Shown here in pieces: positions 45,601 through 57,980 of a stretch of 64,000 nt of DNA (within the stretch, counting starts at the first letter, position 1; the number at the start of each line of letters is the position of its first letter). Origin of the DNA: Chlorella sorokiniana (Eukaryota > Chlorophyta > Trebouxiophyceae > Chlorellales > Chlorellaceae); NCBI GenBank assembly GCA_025917655.1, contig CP084610.1, positions 1,550,001-1,614,000 of the forward strand, written 5' to 3'. The position numbers were made by a program, and so were the translations under genes. The notes below the pieces were generated by a model. The model worked only from the letters and a program-made list of their open reading frames with translations, searched no databases and had not been told where the DNA came from.

Positions 45601-47971
45601 ATCCCCGACCCCAAGCCCCCGTACCCCCATCCCCCACACACTCACTCCAGATGTACGATGCGCTGCGCACGCTGGGACACGCCCTGGCGGCCCCCAAGCG
45701 CGACCCCGGCACCGGCGCCGCGCTGGCGCGCAGCAGCAGCAGCGCGGGCGTCGCCGCCGCGGCCCCCGCCACCGCCGACGCCTTCTGGGCGGCTCTCAAG
45801 AAGGTGGACGAGGTGGCGCCGCACGTGCCGCACTCGGAGCTGCTGCTGGCGGCCAAGGCGGAGGGGCTGCTGCGGCTGGGGCGGCTGGACAGGGCGCGTG
45901 AGTTCTGCGAGCAGGCGGTGCACCTGGATGAGGGGGCCACCGGCGGCGCCAGCAGCGCGCGCCCTGGCGCCTCTGGATCAAGGCGCAGTGCAGCTGGCAG
46001 GACGGCGACGCCGACGGCGCCCTCAAGCAGCACCTGGCCGACCTGATGGCCGAGCTGGAGCAGCGGGAGCGGGGGCCGGCGGCGGCGGGGCCGGCGGCGG
46101 CGCCGCCGCCACCGCTTTCTTCCCCGCCGACGACGCCGCCTCCTCGGCCTCCTTCCCCGCCGCCGAGGGGGAGACGCGGTGCGAGGAGCAGCTGACGGCC
46201 GTGGTGGGCCTGCCCAGCTGCGCGGAGGTCAGAGCGCTGCTGGAAGGCCTGGAGAAGGCGGACGCGCTGCGGCAGGCGGGCAACGCGGCGGTGCGGGCGG
46301 GGCGGGCGGCGGAGGCTGTGCAGAAGTACAGCGAGGCGCTGGCCGTGGGCTGCCTCTCCCCCTCATCGCCGCCGTGCTGCTGTCCAACCGAGCGGCGGCG
46401 CACCAGCACCTCAAGCAGCGCGCGCAGGTGGGCGGGGGTCGTGCGGGGCGCGGGCTGCAGCCCAGCCTACCGCGACCAGCGCTGCAGAGCGTCACTGGCC
46501 GGAGCACGGGCTGCTTGCCGTGAGCTGGCCGCGTGGCTTGGCGAGGCCCAGCGCAGCGCAGCACAGCGCATGCGCCACCAGAACTGCCGCTCTGCCTGCC
46601 ATCCGCGCCTCACCACCACCAACCCGCTCCCCGCAGGCCGTGGCCGACTGCTCCCGCGCCGCCGCCCTCAACCCTCACTACGCCAAGGCCTCCTCCCGCC
46701 TGGCCACCCTGCTGTCGGAGCTGGGCAGGCACAGCGACGCCGCCGCCGCGCTGGAGGCGGCCTGCGCCGCCAAGGGGGTGCGCGATGGGGGCGCTGGGCG
46801 GCGGCGGTGCAGCCTGGGCTGTTGTCGAGGGGCGGCCACGCCTCGCCTGGCATGCAGCCTCTGAGCTTGTGCTGGCGTCTGCGGCCGCCGACGGCCGCCG
46901 ACGCGTCTCTGCCAACAGGCCTGCTGTGCCTCTGTGTGCTGTGCATGATCTTATCCGCGTGCGCGCCTCCGCTGCGCAGGTGGCGGCCGCCGACAAGCGC
47001 GACTACCAGCAGCGCCTGGCGAGCGAGCGGGCGGCGGCGCAGCGCGCGGCGGCCCGCGGCGGCCTGGCCCGCCCGCCGCCCGTGGATCACTACAAGCTGC
47101 TGGGGCTGGAGCGCAGCGCGGCTGCTGACGACGTGAGGGCTTGGAAGGGGGAGGAGGGCAGTGTGTTGCTTGTTTTTTGGGGGGCCTAGGGGGAGGGATA
47201 TTTGCGTGCCTGCCGTGGGTGTGGTTTGATGGGTGAACGGGTGGGAGCCCGTGGTGGCTCCTGCTCATCGCAGCGGCTGCGCTGCACCTCTTGTTGCAGG
47301 TGCGGCGCGTGTACAAGAAGCTGGCGCTGCAGCTGCACCCGGACAAGGCGGCCTCCGCGTGCCGCGTGGCGCAGCGCTGCGCGGGCTGCGGCGCCGCCTC
47401 GTTCGAGGCCGCCGCCGCGCTGGAGCGGCTGCAGGAGCGCGCCACCTGGCTCTTCAAGCTGCTGGGTGGGCACGCCCCTGCTGCTCCTGATTGGCATGGT
47501 CCCCCAGCCCCGCACCCTGGTCCTCCTCCCGTCCTTCACACACACACACGCACCTTCTCTGATCGCCCCTGCCCTCCCTACACATACTTCTGTTATTAAA
47601 GTCCCCCCCCTCCTCCCCCCCACACAGGCGAGGCCAATGAGGTGCTGTCAGACCCCTCCAAGCGCCGCGAGCTGGACGCCGCGCTGGCCATGTGGGGCAG
47701 CGGCGCGCGCTCCCACGCCGGCTTTGGCTCCTACGCCTCCTACTACGCAGACGACAGCGACGAGGAGTCCTCCTTCCCCTCCTTCTTCGGCGGCGTGTTT
47801 GGGCGGCGGGGCAGCGCCCACGCCGGCTACGGCGGCGCCCACGCCGGCTACGGCGGCGGCGGCGGCACCGGCTACCCCGGCTACGGCGGCGCCTACAGCG
47901 CCACCTACGGCACCTACGGCTACGGCGCCGGACGCTCCTCCTCCGCCCGCAACCGCAACTGGGGCTTCTAG
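42615..47971 (+). CDS. DnaJ-TPR cochaperone with FG-type motifs
   Basis: Hsp70/Hsp90 cochaperone of the DNAJC7 / plant TPR15-16 type. The N-terminal half (42615 to about 44310) is disordered, Ala/Pro/Ser-rich, with FVFQGS, FMFATP, FSFIFGS and FVFGAAS. TPR repeats follow: WDAVTQAAYSTSEMYRSQ joined to GNEAFRDAEYDLAHELYTQA, LALLLSNRAASFLSQGKPLS, ALADCQMGLKYDPALLRCAL; ADALRQAGNAAVRAGRAAEA, then LSNRAAAHQHLKQRAQ and AVADCSRAAALNPHYAKASS. The J domain is at the C-terminus: DHYKLLGLERSAAADDVRRV, YKKLALQLHPDKA (HPD motif), a Cys-containing insert of about 35 residues, GEANEVLSDPSKRRELD, then a Gly/Tyr tail with AHAGYGG repeats. Exon borders include 44552-44709, 44942-45084, 45387-45451, 45651-46427, 46637-46777, 46980-47132, 47300-47465 and 47628-47971. 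Frame breaks occur near 45957, 46083 and 46353. Confidence 0.87.
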
Positions 47972-48771
47972 GCGCGCAGCCGCAGCCGCAGGGGGCGCGC
48001 CGTTCAAGCGCGTCGCCCCTTTTGCTTTCTTCCTTCTCCAGCTCAGGGCCGCAAGCACCCTGCCCTCCCGCTCAGGGTCGCAAGCACCCTGCCCTCTCAG
48101 CTGAACGTATTTGTCGGCCTGTGATACGGCGAGCTATTCCTGTAGTGCTTATCTCTCCGTCTTCCTCTGTTTCTGCCCTGGCCAGTACGTACCCGCTCAT
48201 TTTGGCCTGCCACTTCCCTTCTCGTCGCCCTCCTCTTGCCACACGGCTGCAAGCACTCGAAGACGTCTTGCAACAGCTGTGGCTCCAGGCAAGGTGCTCA
48301 CGAGCAGCGCTCCGGTCAGCCGACGCTGCTTCAGTGTGGCGCCCAGCGGGCAGGCTCCTGATGCGCGTGTTCCATGGCAAAGGTGCTTTCCGTAAGAAAG
48401 TCTGCAGGTGCCACCCACGGCAACTGCCTCTTGTCAAAGCACTCCTTCATCTGACAGCAGCGCAACAGCCGCCACTCAGGACAGGAGACACTGCGACAGG
48501 GCACCCTGAACTTTATAATGATGCAACCGTCTCTGCTTCTGCCAGCTCCACAAGGGTCCCTCTTCGAATCCTGGTCCGATTCAAGGCCCCTGCTCTTTCA
48601 TGGCATTCTGTGACGTGGTGGCGCCGTGCGGACACCTGCCGCTAGTGGCGCCACTAAATTGCTGGCTCAAATGGGAGTTGCTTTGCTGTATTGTTTTGTA
48701 TTTTGACCACCACCCTTTGCGAGCTTGTCAAACATACGCAAAGCAAGTGCAGCTTGAAGCGATCGTGAGAG
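47972..48771. other. Intergenic region DnaJ-TPR / MSH2
   Basis: I searched this 800-base stretch in all frames for the missing MSH2 N-terminal domains and found nothing resembling them. Two partly duplicated stretches (GCTCAGGGYCGCAAGCACCC at about 48041 and 48072) lie in the 3' UTR of the preceding gene. Confidence 0.5.
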
Positions 48772-51700
48772 ATGTCCGAGGCGCGTGACGAGGAGATGTT
48801 GGATGCCGTCGGTAAGCTTTCAGCATCGTGTAAATCAGTTTCACATTGCCCTCTGGGAGCACAGGCGTCACAACGCTGGTTTGAACTCGTGTGTGCCCTC
48901 TTTGCACCTGGGCTGAACGCTGCACGCTGTCCCAATTGCAATGGAGCATACTAACTAACACAAGGATTGATCGCAGCACCACCAATCCGCCTGCGCTTCT
49001 TCTCCCGCAGGCGGCGACCCCGCCGACGTAGCCGCGCAGCACATGCAGCTGGATGCTGCGGTGGAGAGCGCGCTGAACGTGCTGCCCTCCAACACCGATG
49101 CCGCGTCCTCCTTCAGCCTGTATGGCTTGCTGAACAAGGCGTACACCCCTATGGGGAAGGCGCTGCTCAAGGTGCGCCGCCGCTGCCGCAAAACATGCGA
49201 CCCTCCTCCATCATGGGATGCCTCGAACGGCAGCACCCACCTCACCCTCAGCTCTCCACAGCCCGCACAATGGCTGCCACGGCGAGCAGAAGTTCCGTCA
49301 CCCGCTGGTCTGCATGCAGGGGTGGCTGAAGCAGCCGCTGACTGACCTGGAGGCCATCCGTGGGCGGCACGACGTGGTGGAGGCGATGCTAGGCGACGCG
49401 CAGCTGCGAGCCGACCTGCGTGGCCTGCACCTGAGGGGTAAGTTTTGCCGCACCGGTCCAGCAAGCGCCTGCCTGGGCTGCACCCCGGCACCCTGCGGGC
49501 CTCCCTCCTTGTAGGGGTGAACTCGAGAGGTTTCACCCTGCAACCCCTCTCCACGCCACCACCACCACCCTCAGGCCTGCCCGACCTGGACAAGCTGTGC
49601 CGCAAGCTGGAGGCGGAGAAGATCTCGCTGCAAGAGCTGTGCCAGCTGTACCGCGCGTCCTCCAAGCTGCCGCTGCTGGAGGAGGCGGTGCGGGCGCACG
49701 AGGGGCCGCACGCGCCGCTGCTGGCCGACAGGTGCGCCCGTGCCGCTCTTTGTTTCCATGGAAAGACCTGGCGTGCAGCGCACTGCAGCTGACGGCTCGT
49801 GCCGAGGAGGATGGCCGCGCAGCCGTATGCCGTCACGGCTGGGCCCTCTCTCCCCGCGCCTGCTGTCGCTGCGCAGGTTTGCGGCGCCGCTGGCGCAGGC
49901 GCACGCTGCCGAGCGGCTGGGTCGGTTTGAGGAGCTGCTGGAGGCTGCGGTGGACATGGAGCGGGTACCTGACGAGTACCTCATCTCCCCACCTACGACC
50001 AGGTGGGTGGGCTGCCTACGTCCATGGCTGTGTGTGCGGCAGCAAGTGGGGCTGCATGTGTGCATGTGAACGTGTGCAGTAACGAGCGGTGGACAGAATT
50101 TTGTGTGCGCATGCACGCCCAGAGTGAATGGGTTGATAGGGAACGTCGTGTTGCAAGCGGAGGGCAGGATATTCAGTGCAGACTGCTGTGCAGGCCGCCA
50201 AAGCGCCTCGGCTGCTCGCCTTCCCTGGTCGCTGCCTGCCGTCAGGCGCTTCCCTGCCCGCCGCCGGCCCGTGGACTCCCATGTTGACCCCCTGGGCAGC
50301 CCCATCCCACGCTCCCCCTCAGGGCCTGGCGGACCTGGATGGCGAGAAGGGTGAAGCCGAGGGGCGCATCCAGGCGTGCTATGAAGCGGCGGCCAGGGAC
50401 TTGGGCCTGCAGCTGGACAAGACCCTCAAGTGAGGGCTGCTCCTTGCTGCAAGGAATCGTTGCGTGCTGCTGCAGCCTGCCGTGGCAGGAGCACGGTGAT
50501 TGTGTCGAGCCCACGACTGCATAGCTGCTGGGCTGTGCTCAGCTGGCTTGCTAGGCGAGGGACAGCGTTTGGCGCTCTCAGCACGGTGCCTACATGCGTC
50601 GCAGGCTGGACTGGCACAAGGCGGGTAACCAGCGGCTGAGATGCCTGCGCGTGACGGGCAAGGAGGAGAAGAACGTGCGGGCCAAGCTGGTGAGGCGGGG
50701 AAGGGGGAGCAGGGGGGCGGGGGAACACTATGTGCGACATGCTCACATCTCCACCTTTCGGCCGCACACCGCCTGCTCGATCACACCCCCAGCTGTAGTC
50801 CATGTACTAAGTACCTAGCTGCACGCTTGCTGCTCAGCCTTCGCGCTGCACCCCCACCAACGCCCTGCGCGCTGCTGCCCGCAACTGCCTCACCAGCGCG
50901 GCCCCACCTGCCTGCCTGCCGCCTGCAGGCCAGATACATTGAGCTGGAGACGCGCAAGGACGGTCTGAAGTTCCTGAGCCGCGAGATGCGCCCCGCTGCG
51001 CAGCGCCTGCAGCAGCTGTCGGCCGACTACGAACGGCGGCAGGCGGAGCTGCTGGCTCAGGTGTGGGGAGGTGGGAGCGGTGCCGGGCAGTGCCTCTTTG
51101 CGCCGGCTGCGTGTCTGGGCTGAAGGGACCCGCGCAAACACGGGTGCCGGCTGGCTCCAGTGCTTCACAGCACGGCGCTCCAGGCGGGCAGCCGGCCGCG
51201 CGCTCGTCTCGCCCGCCTTTGATGTGCAGCTCACAGCGCCGCGGTGCTTGCGCCCCGCCGACGCCCGCAGGTTGTGAGCGTGGCGGCCACGTTTGCAGAG
51301 GTGTGGCGCCTCGTCAGCGCCACGCTGGCGGAGCTGGACCTGCTGGCGGCCTTTGCAGAGGTGGCGGCCACAGCCCCCGCCGCCTACGTGCGCCCCACCA
51401 TGCTTCCCCCAGAGGGTGGGCCCGTGCCGCCGCCTCCGGCTCCTGCTCCGGCCGCTGCTGCCGCCGCCGCTGCTGCTGCTGCTGCTGTAATAGCATGGGC
51501 AATCAGGCTTGCGCCTGCTCGCCCTACAGCTGGCGGCCTGCTCACCTACCCTGTGTGCCGCTTGCAGCTGGGGAGATCACGCTGCTGGGCTGCCGCCACC
51601 CGTGCCTGGAGGCGCAGGAGGGCGTCGAGTTCATCCCAAACGACTGCCGCATGGTCAAGGGCAAGGTGAGGGGGCAGATGCAGGCCCCCTGCGCTGCTGT

Positions 51701-53448
51701 CTGGGCCGCCCCGCCCCTGACGCCCGCGCCCGCTGATGCGTCGCACTCCTGTCTCCGCCCCGCTCCCCTGTGCCATCCTGGTCGGGCGTGCTCCAGCCCC
51801 CCTCTCACGCTCGCATCCAATTCTCACCTCTCCATGCACACGCATGCCCGCCTGCACTGATGTGTGGTATCCCCCCCCACCCGCGGCCACGCAGTCTTGG
51901 TTCCACATCATCACCGGCCCCAACATGGGCGGCAAGTCCACCTTCATCCGCCAGGTGGGGCTGGCGGTGCTCATGGCGCAAGTGGGCAGGTGAGGGGGCC
52001 GCCCTGGCTGCGCTGGAAGGGCGGCGTGCGGAGCGTGCCCGCCCGCCTCCTAGTGCGCCTGGCGTGGGAACCTGCTGCGTCGTTGCTGCACGGTTGCCTC
52101 CCTCCTTGCAAGACAGCCCCCTTTGTTGGGTTAGCGGCGGACTATGGCCCACGCTTGCCACGCATTGCTCCCCTTGCCCCTTACCTTTGGCTTCCCACTG
52201 CGTCCGCGCCCCCAAACACCCGGCAGCTTTGTGCCGGCGGAAACGGCGCGCGTGTCGGTGCGGGATGCGCTGTTTGCGCGCGTGGGAGCGGGCGACTGCC
52301 AGCAGCGCGGCATATCCACCTTCATGGCTGAGATGCTGGAGACGGCGGCCATACTCAAGGTGCGGGCGAGTGTGAGCGTGTGGCTGGAGCGGCCTCTGCA
52401 TTGCGTGTGTGTATGTAATCTGCATGTGTCTGCATGTGCGACGTGGGCCGCTTTCTCCTGGCCAGCAGCATTCCAGCATCCCGCCACCCAGCCTGCGCCG
52501 CCTCCACCCGTACTCCCCCACTGCCCCCGCCGCAGGGTGCCACCGCCCACTCGCTGGTCATTGTGGACGAGCTGGGGCGCGGCACCTCCACCTGGTGGGT
52601 GTTAGTGGGCGCTGCTGCGCTGCTGTGCTGTGCTGGGCGTGCTTGGTGCTGTGTTGGTGTCAGGGCGGCTGAGGCTGAGGCTTGGGCAGGCGAGGGGGTG
52701 CCTCCAATCCCCTACACACACAAAACAAGAACACCACACCCAGCACATTCCCCGCTGCCACCCACCCACCCACCGCCCTTGCAGGGAGGGCATGGGGCTG
52801 GCCTGGGCCATCAGCGAGCACCTGTGCCAGCAGGTCGGCTGCGCCACGCTCTTTGCCACCCACTTCCACGACCTGGCGGCGTTGGAGGGCGCGCTGCCGG
52901 GGGCGGGCGTGGCCAACCTGCACGTCAAAGCGGCAGAGGGCGACAGCGGCCTCACCATGCTCTACCAAGTGCGGCACTGCTTTACTTTGGGGGCGGGGGG
53001 AGGGGAACTGGATGTGAGATGGAATGCGCAAAGGTGCGTCTTTTTAGGAGTTGGGTGGCGCTAAGCGAATGGATTAAGATCAGAGGCAAGGGCGGCAAAG
53101 GCTGCCTGCAGCTTCTGCTTGCCTTCCTCCCAACTGAGGCTGCCTGCCTCGTTGCCCGCCCAACCGCGCCGCTCCATCCAGGTCCACGAGGGCGCATCGG
53201 CTCAGTCGTACGGCCTGGCGGTTGCCCGCTTTGCCCGCCTGCCGCCCGAGGTGATTGACGCGGCGGCCAAGCGCCTGGAGGAGCTGGAGCCGGGCACCGG
53301 GGCGGCGGGCAGCGTCGACGGCAGCGCGGAGGAGCGCCGCGCGATGGAGCTGCTGCGCAGGTTTGCGGCGGTGCCGCTGGAGCCGGGCATGCCGCCCGAG
53401 GCGCTGGCGGCGGCGCTGCAGGAGCATGCGCTGGAGCTGTGCCAGTGA
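48772..53448 (+). CDS. MSH2: DNA mismatch repair protein MSH2, N-terminally truncated
   Basis: Subunit of MutS-alpha/beta; binds mispaired DNA and switches on ATP. About 15 exons: 48772-48811 ([13 protein letters not shown]), 49011-49171, 49320-49437, 49575-49731, 49877 to about 50002, 50333-50429, 50605-50689, 50929-51060, 51271-51415, 51568-51665, 51895-51989, 52227-52359, 52536-52594, 52785-52968, 53182-53448. It begins at the lever domain ([35 protein letters not shown]), then clamp, then ATPase: [13 protein letters not shown] (Walker A), [32 protein letters not shown] (Walker B and signature), [15 protein letters not shown] and [14 protein letters not shown]. Mismatch-binding domain I and the connector (roughly the first 300 residues of MSH2) are absent; the coding length is about 600 residues against about 930. 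One C is missing at 49987-49990. Confidence 0.93.
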
Positions 53449-53654
53449 GGCGGCCGCTGGCTGAGGTCCGCAAGTTTGTTACAATCTGCAGCTGTGCATG
53501 TTCGTTGGAAAGGAAACACGCTAGGAACCTTGCATGCCTCCGCCTCTAAAAACAGCTTATTGGCAGCATTCGAACGGGCAATCAGAGTCCGGCACAAGAA
53601 GAAGGGGGCGTGCAGGCAGGCTGTGCAGGACAGGACTGCCACGCTCAGACCAAG
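53449..53654. other. Convergent 3' ends, MSH2 / F-box gene
   Basis: 206 bases separate two convergent stops. It carries a minus-strand TGTAA (53479-53483) about 170 bases after the F-box stop; the transcripts probably overlap at their 3' ends. Confidence 0.45.
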
Positions 53655-55175
53655 TTAAACTTCTTGGAACTGGATGTGCAGGTCTGTGCGCTGACGCTGC
53701 ATTGCCAATAGCACCTCACAAGCCTTCAGGGGAATGAAGCGTCTGGCTATCATCTCAAGGTGCCGTAAGCTCTGCTGTTTGGCCGCCCAGGCCAGCGTTT
53801 CAACGAACTCCTTGTCCTCCGCTTTGTCACTGCCACGGTATGTGACGAGCAGCCTTTCCAGCTTCGACATGGCGAGCTGGGCAAGCCCCAGTGCGTGACC
53901 TCGCACTGCCAGCGAGCGCAGGCTGGGCAGCCAGCTACCCGGCGGGAGCTCGCCCCACACGCAGAGCAGGCTGAGGTCTGCAAGGCGCGGCAGGGAGGTG
54001 ATGGTGGCCGGGATGCGGGGCAGGTACTCAAAGTCAAGACAGGTCAGGCGCTGCAGGTGCGGCAGGGCCGCCTCCAGGGCCTCCACCGCCCCCTCGTCTT
54101 CATTGTCGGGATGGCAGGAAACTTTTATCTCCTCCAGGCCCGTCAAGGCAGACAGGCAGGCCGGCAGCTCGCTCCAGACCACCTCCAGCTCCTTCAGAGT
54201 GCCGGCCACGCGGGTGAGAGCCGCCAGAGCAGCGCCGTCGGCCAGGTAATCGCAGAAGCTGTACTTGAAGCGGCGCAGGCGAGGCAACAGCGGCACCTGC
54301 AAAGACAAATGAGGGGCGCTCACAGGGGCACCCCCGCTGATCGTCAGGCCTGGCAGTTTGGCAGGGTCTTCAGCTTGCCTGCTGCTCCAGCACGCTTCCA
54401 CCTTCTTTCTCGTAGGCAAGCTGGAGGCAGGTGAGGGACTTGGGCAAGGCCGCACCGCTGGCTCCTTCCCAGCCTGCCGACAGCGCCAAGCGCTGCAACC
54501 GCGTCAACTGGCCGAGCCTGCAGAACCAGCTGGGCGGGGCTGCTGCCGAACCAGTCAGGACGTGCAAGTGCATGCGCTGCAGAGTGACCAGCGCAGGCAG
54601 CACGCCGCCGTCCAGGGGCAGGCTGGCCTTCAGGTACAGGTGGGTCAGGCGCCGCCGCGCGCCGCCGCTGCCAGAGCCGCCGCCAGCTGCTCTGCCGCGG
54701 ACTTGCTGAGTGCGGCATCGATGTCAGGCAGGCTGACGCTGAATCGCAGCTGTTCAATGCCGCTCCTGCCCCGCTGGATGATCTGGGTGCACCACGACTG
54801 CATGCGGGCCAGGCCCTGCTCCTCTGGCTTCAGGAACCAGTCAAACGCGGCGCTGCGCAACAGTACGGGGCTGCACACCAGCCGTGCCCACCGCGTGCAT
54901 ACGAGAGGCAGGCGCCGATGCCTGTACAAACATTTGCGGTGTGTGAGAGTTTGATCCCCACTCGCAGCTGCAGGAGGCGGCTGCTGCCGCCTCCAGAGTG
55001 CCGCCCTGAAACGTTCTCCGTATTGGCGACCGTAACAGCCCCTGCGCACAGCGGATTCACAAAGCATAGCCACAACGGCACACCTCTCGACGAGTTCCAA
55101 GCGCTCGAAGATGGAGACAAGCGCATCGTCGGGCAGCTCGTTTATCCCAGCGTGGCCTTTGCGGGCTGGCTTCAT
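53655..55175 (-). CDS. F-box / leucine-rich-repeat protein
   Basis: Substrate-recognition subunit type of SCF ubiquitin ligases. Exon 1 (55175-55084) gives MKPARKGHAGINELPDDALV and SIFERLELVER; exon 2 (54921-54379) completes the F-box with HRRLPLVCTRWARLVCSP. LRR-like units follow: RRLTHLYLKASLPLDGGVLP, LGQLTRLQRLALSAG, ALPKSLTCLQLAYEKEGG, and in exon 3 (54296-53655) PLLPRLRRFKYSFCDYL, TLKELEVVWSELPACLSALT, GLEEIKVSCHPDNEDEG, PHLQRLTCLDFEYLPRIPAT, RLADLSLLCVWGELPPGSWL. It ends HIQFQEV. The intron between exons 2 and 3 needs a GC donor (CAG then GCAAGC). One base is missing near 54660, where an in-frame TGA would otherwise stop the protein. The ligand is unknown. Confidence 0.75.
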
Positions 55176-55302
55176 TCTGGGGTGCGAGGTTTATAGCGGC
55201 CAAAATGCATCAAGGCTGAACTGGCCTCGGGTGCGCGGGCGACGAGGGAGGTGACAAGGCATGCGTGGGCGTACTGATGTCTGCGGCGTACTGACGCCAA
55301 CT

Positions 55303-57980
55303 CTACAGCGGGTGCTGCAGCATGCTGCCATTGGTGCTTGCTGCATGATCGTGGCGCCGGCTGCATTTCATCACGAAAGGAAGATTCCACACAGACGGGC
55401 CAAGGTCTACACACATCTGGCGCGCTAGCGCTGCACGTCGCCGCCCCCCCCCGCCGCCGCCGCCCAGGAAGTCGTTGATCGCGGAGGCAAAGGCGGCGCT
55501 GTCCTTCCAGCCGTGGCCCCAGCCCTCCCACAGGCGCAGCTGCGCCCCGGTATGCGCGCCGCCAGGCGCCGCGCGTTCTCGGGGGACCAGCACGTCGGCG
55601 GTGCCGTTTGAGATGAGGCAGGGCACGGCCACGCGGGGCAGCGCCCGCCACACCTCCTCCTCGTCAGCCAAAAAGCGCTGGTCCGCCAGGAACTGCGTGC
55701 AGCCAGGGAATCGACGGATCTGAGTGGTGTGCGTAGTGCATTTTTGGAGGGGGAGGCGTGCGTGTAGCCTGGACGGTGGTGGCAGCGGCGGTGGTTGTGG
55801 ACGGGGAGGAAGCAAGGGGGGCAGGGTGCGCGCAGCACGCGGGTTTGCAGGGCCCAACACGCGGGTGGAGTCTGGACACGCTGCCCACCTGCTCCTTGGC
55901 CGCTTTCTTGCTGACCTCGGCGTCAACAATGCTCTTGGGCATGGAAAACACCTCCTTGATGTACTGGGCGCAGGTGGCGCGGAACTCTGCCGAGGGGCAC
56001 GGGACGGCGGGGGATGGGGCAGCAGCGCAGCAGGGGGTGGAGGATAGCAGCTGCGCGACAGCATGGCAGAGCAGCGGACGCAGCAAGCGAGGCAAGCAGG
56101 CTTCAGCCCCGGCTGCTGCCAGAGCTGCAGGGCTGCCGGCTGTGCGGCAGGCGCTGGCCAGCGGCCGGCTGGATGCGTGGTGTCAAGCTGCCCGGCGGCT
56201 GCACCTTCCCACCCGCAGGGTCATGCGGTGGGAAGACCAGGGCCATGGTCTGCCCCAGCGACACCTTGGCATCCGGGTCCAGGAAGCGCAGGGCGGACGG
56301 GGCCACTGGGGGTGTGTGAGGGGGAGGGGGGCACGGTGGTGGTGTTTGCGGGGGAGGGCAAGAAGAAGAGAAGAGGGGCGGAGACGCAAAATCAGCGAGT
56401 CGACAGAGCGCATTCGAAACGAGGCGGCCGGCCATGAGAAAATACGACGAGAATCAGCTAATAAAAGTGGGAGCGGTACCAGTACGCCCCCGGCTCACCC
56501 GTGTTCTTGCCGCCCGCCACGCCCGCGTGGGACACCATGCGCCCCAGCCGCGGGCCGTGCAGCGCCGCCAGGATCAGGCCCACGTCGCCGCCCGAGGACC
56601 AGCCCACCCAGTTGAAGCGCTTGATGCCCAGCGCATCAGCCAGCATCAGCACGGCCTCGGCCTGCGGCAGGCGACACCGGGGGCCGTGCGGCCAGTGGTT
56701 CGAGGCACATGCAGGGGGCAGGGGGAGCTGGGCGGGCACACCTGCGGCTGCTACCAAAGCGCCCGGCTGCCCGGGCGCACAGCCAGCCCCCGCACCCTGC
56801 AGACTGTGCGCACCTAATGCCAGCAGTACGTCATGCACCCCACCGCCCCACCAGCTGGGCTGCCGCTGCACGCAGAAACCGGAACGGGACCACCCACAAA
56901 CCACCGTCTTGCGCTGGTCGGGCTGCCGGCTGACCCACCTGCTGGAAGTAGTCCCAGGGGTGGCTGCCATGGTACTTGGACAGGCCTGCGCCGCGATAGT
57001 CCATGATGATGACCTGGCGACGGGGAGGAAAGCACACGAGGTGTGGTCGGGCAAGCCGGAGGCTCGCTCTGGAGCCAACCTAGCGCTGGGGAGCTCTGGA
57101 TCCCTTCATGCACGAGAGCAGATCAACAAAGGGGCCCTGTGCTGGGCGGTCGTGACCGCAGCGCGACCACAGCGTGACCGCAGCGCACCTCGTGCTCCAG
57201 CGACAGCGCCCGCATCAGCGGCACGCCCCACGACACCATGGTGCTGCCCAGGCCAGACAGCATGAGCAGCGGCAGCCGCTCGCCCGCGCCGCCGCTGCTG
57301 TCGGAGCTGGCGGGCGCAGCCGGGGCTGCGGCGGCGTCCGGGGTTGGGAGCTGAAGGGGCCGAAGCGGAAGAAGGCATGCATCACGTCGCCCGTCTGCAA
57401 AAGGAAGGCAGAGCAGGCAGGCAGGCAGGGGGCGGCAAGCGGGCTTCTTCTAGAGAAAGGAAAGGGAACAGGCACGCGTAGAGGACAGCCGGCAGCAGCC
57501 GGCGGCAGCCGGCAGCAATCGCCGGCAGGTTGCCGGCTTTCATCACGGGGTGCCCGTGGGCTGCGGAATGCAGCCGGCGCCGGCGCCCCTCCCACCCGCA
57601 GCTTCTGCAGGCGGCCCATGAAGCGGTTGGGGTAGGTCCACAGAAAGGTCGAGGGCGGGCAGTGCTGCAGGTGGGGGAGGCAGCAGGGAGGCAGCTCAGC
57701 CAGAGCCTGAGGCAGCCACTGAGGTCGGCGGGGACCCGCACAGCTAACACCGGCCAGCTGCAGCAGGGCTGGCTGCGCTGCAGCGCAAGGCAGACCACGG
57801 CGCAGGGGCATGGCTGGCTTTCTCCCATCAGTGGAGTTGGCGGGTATAGGGTTGGGGCACAGGGACGCAATCAAAGGAAAGTATGTGTGCGTGGATGGCT
57901 GGGTGGGTGGTGCCTGGGCTGACCAGCGCGGGGTTGAACTTGCAGGCCTGGGGCGGGAACAGCTCCGCCAGCTCCCCCAT
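55303..57980 (-). CDS. Alpha/beta-hydrolase fold protein
   Basis: Serine hydrolase of unknown substrate. Exons: 57980-57924 (MGELAELFPPQACKFNPAL), 57664-57596 (PPSTFLWTYPNRFMGRLQKL), 57394-57189 (LPLLMLSGLGSTMVSWGVPL), 57013-56939 (VIIMDYRGAGLSKYHGSH), 56661-56499 (WVGWSSGGDVGLILAALHGP), 56305-56213, 55986-55889, 55720 onward. The nucleophile elbow is GWSSGG (Ser), the oxyanion-side motif LSGLGS, the acid is in GTADVLVP and the His in WEGWGHGWKD, in the canonical order. Frame changes near 57345, 55583 and 55560 leave the C-terminus uncertain (stop near 55303 or 55425). The start is uncertain: the upstream minus-strand gene may belong to the same transcript. Confidence 0.85.

Noticed and set aside
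48555-48580. TTCGAATCC, a tRNA T-loop-like string.
   Set aside because: The flanking bases do not pair into a T stem, and no acceptor or anticodon arm is present.
51440-51490. Poly-Ala coding tract apparently extending an MSH2 exon.
   Set aside because: The phase only works if the exon ends at 51415 (GAGG then GTGGGC); the GCT repeat is then intronic.
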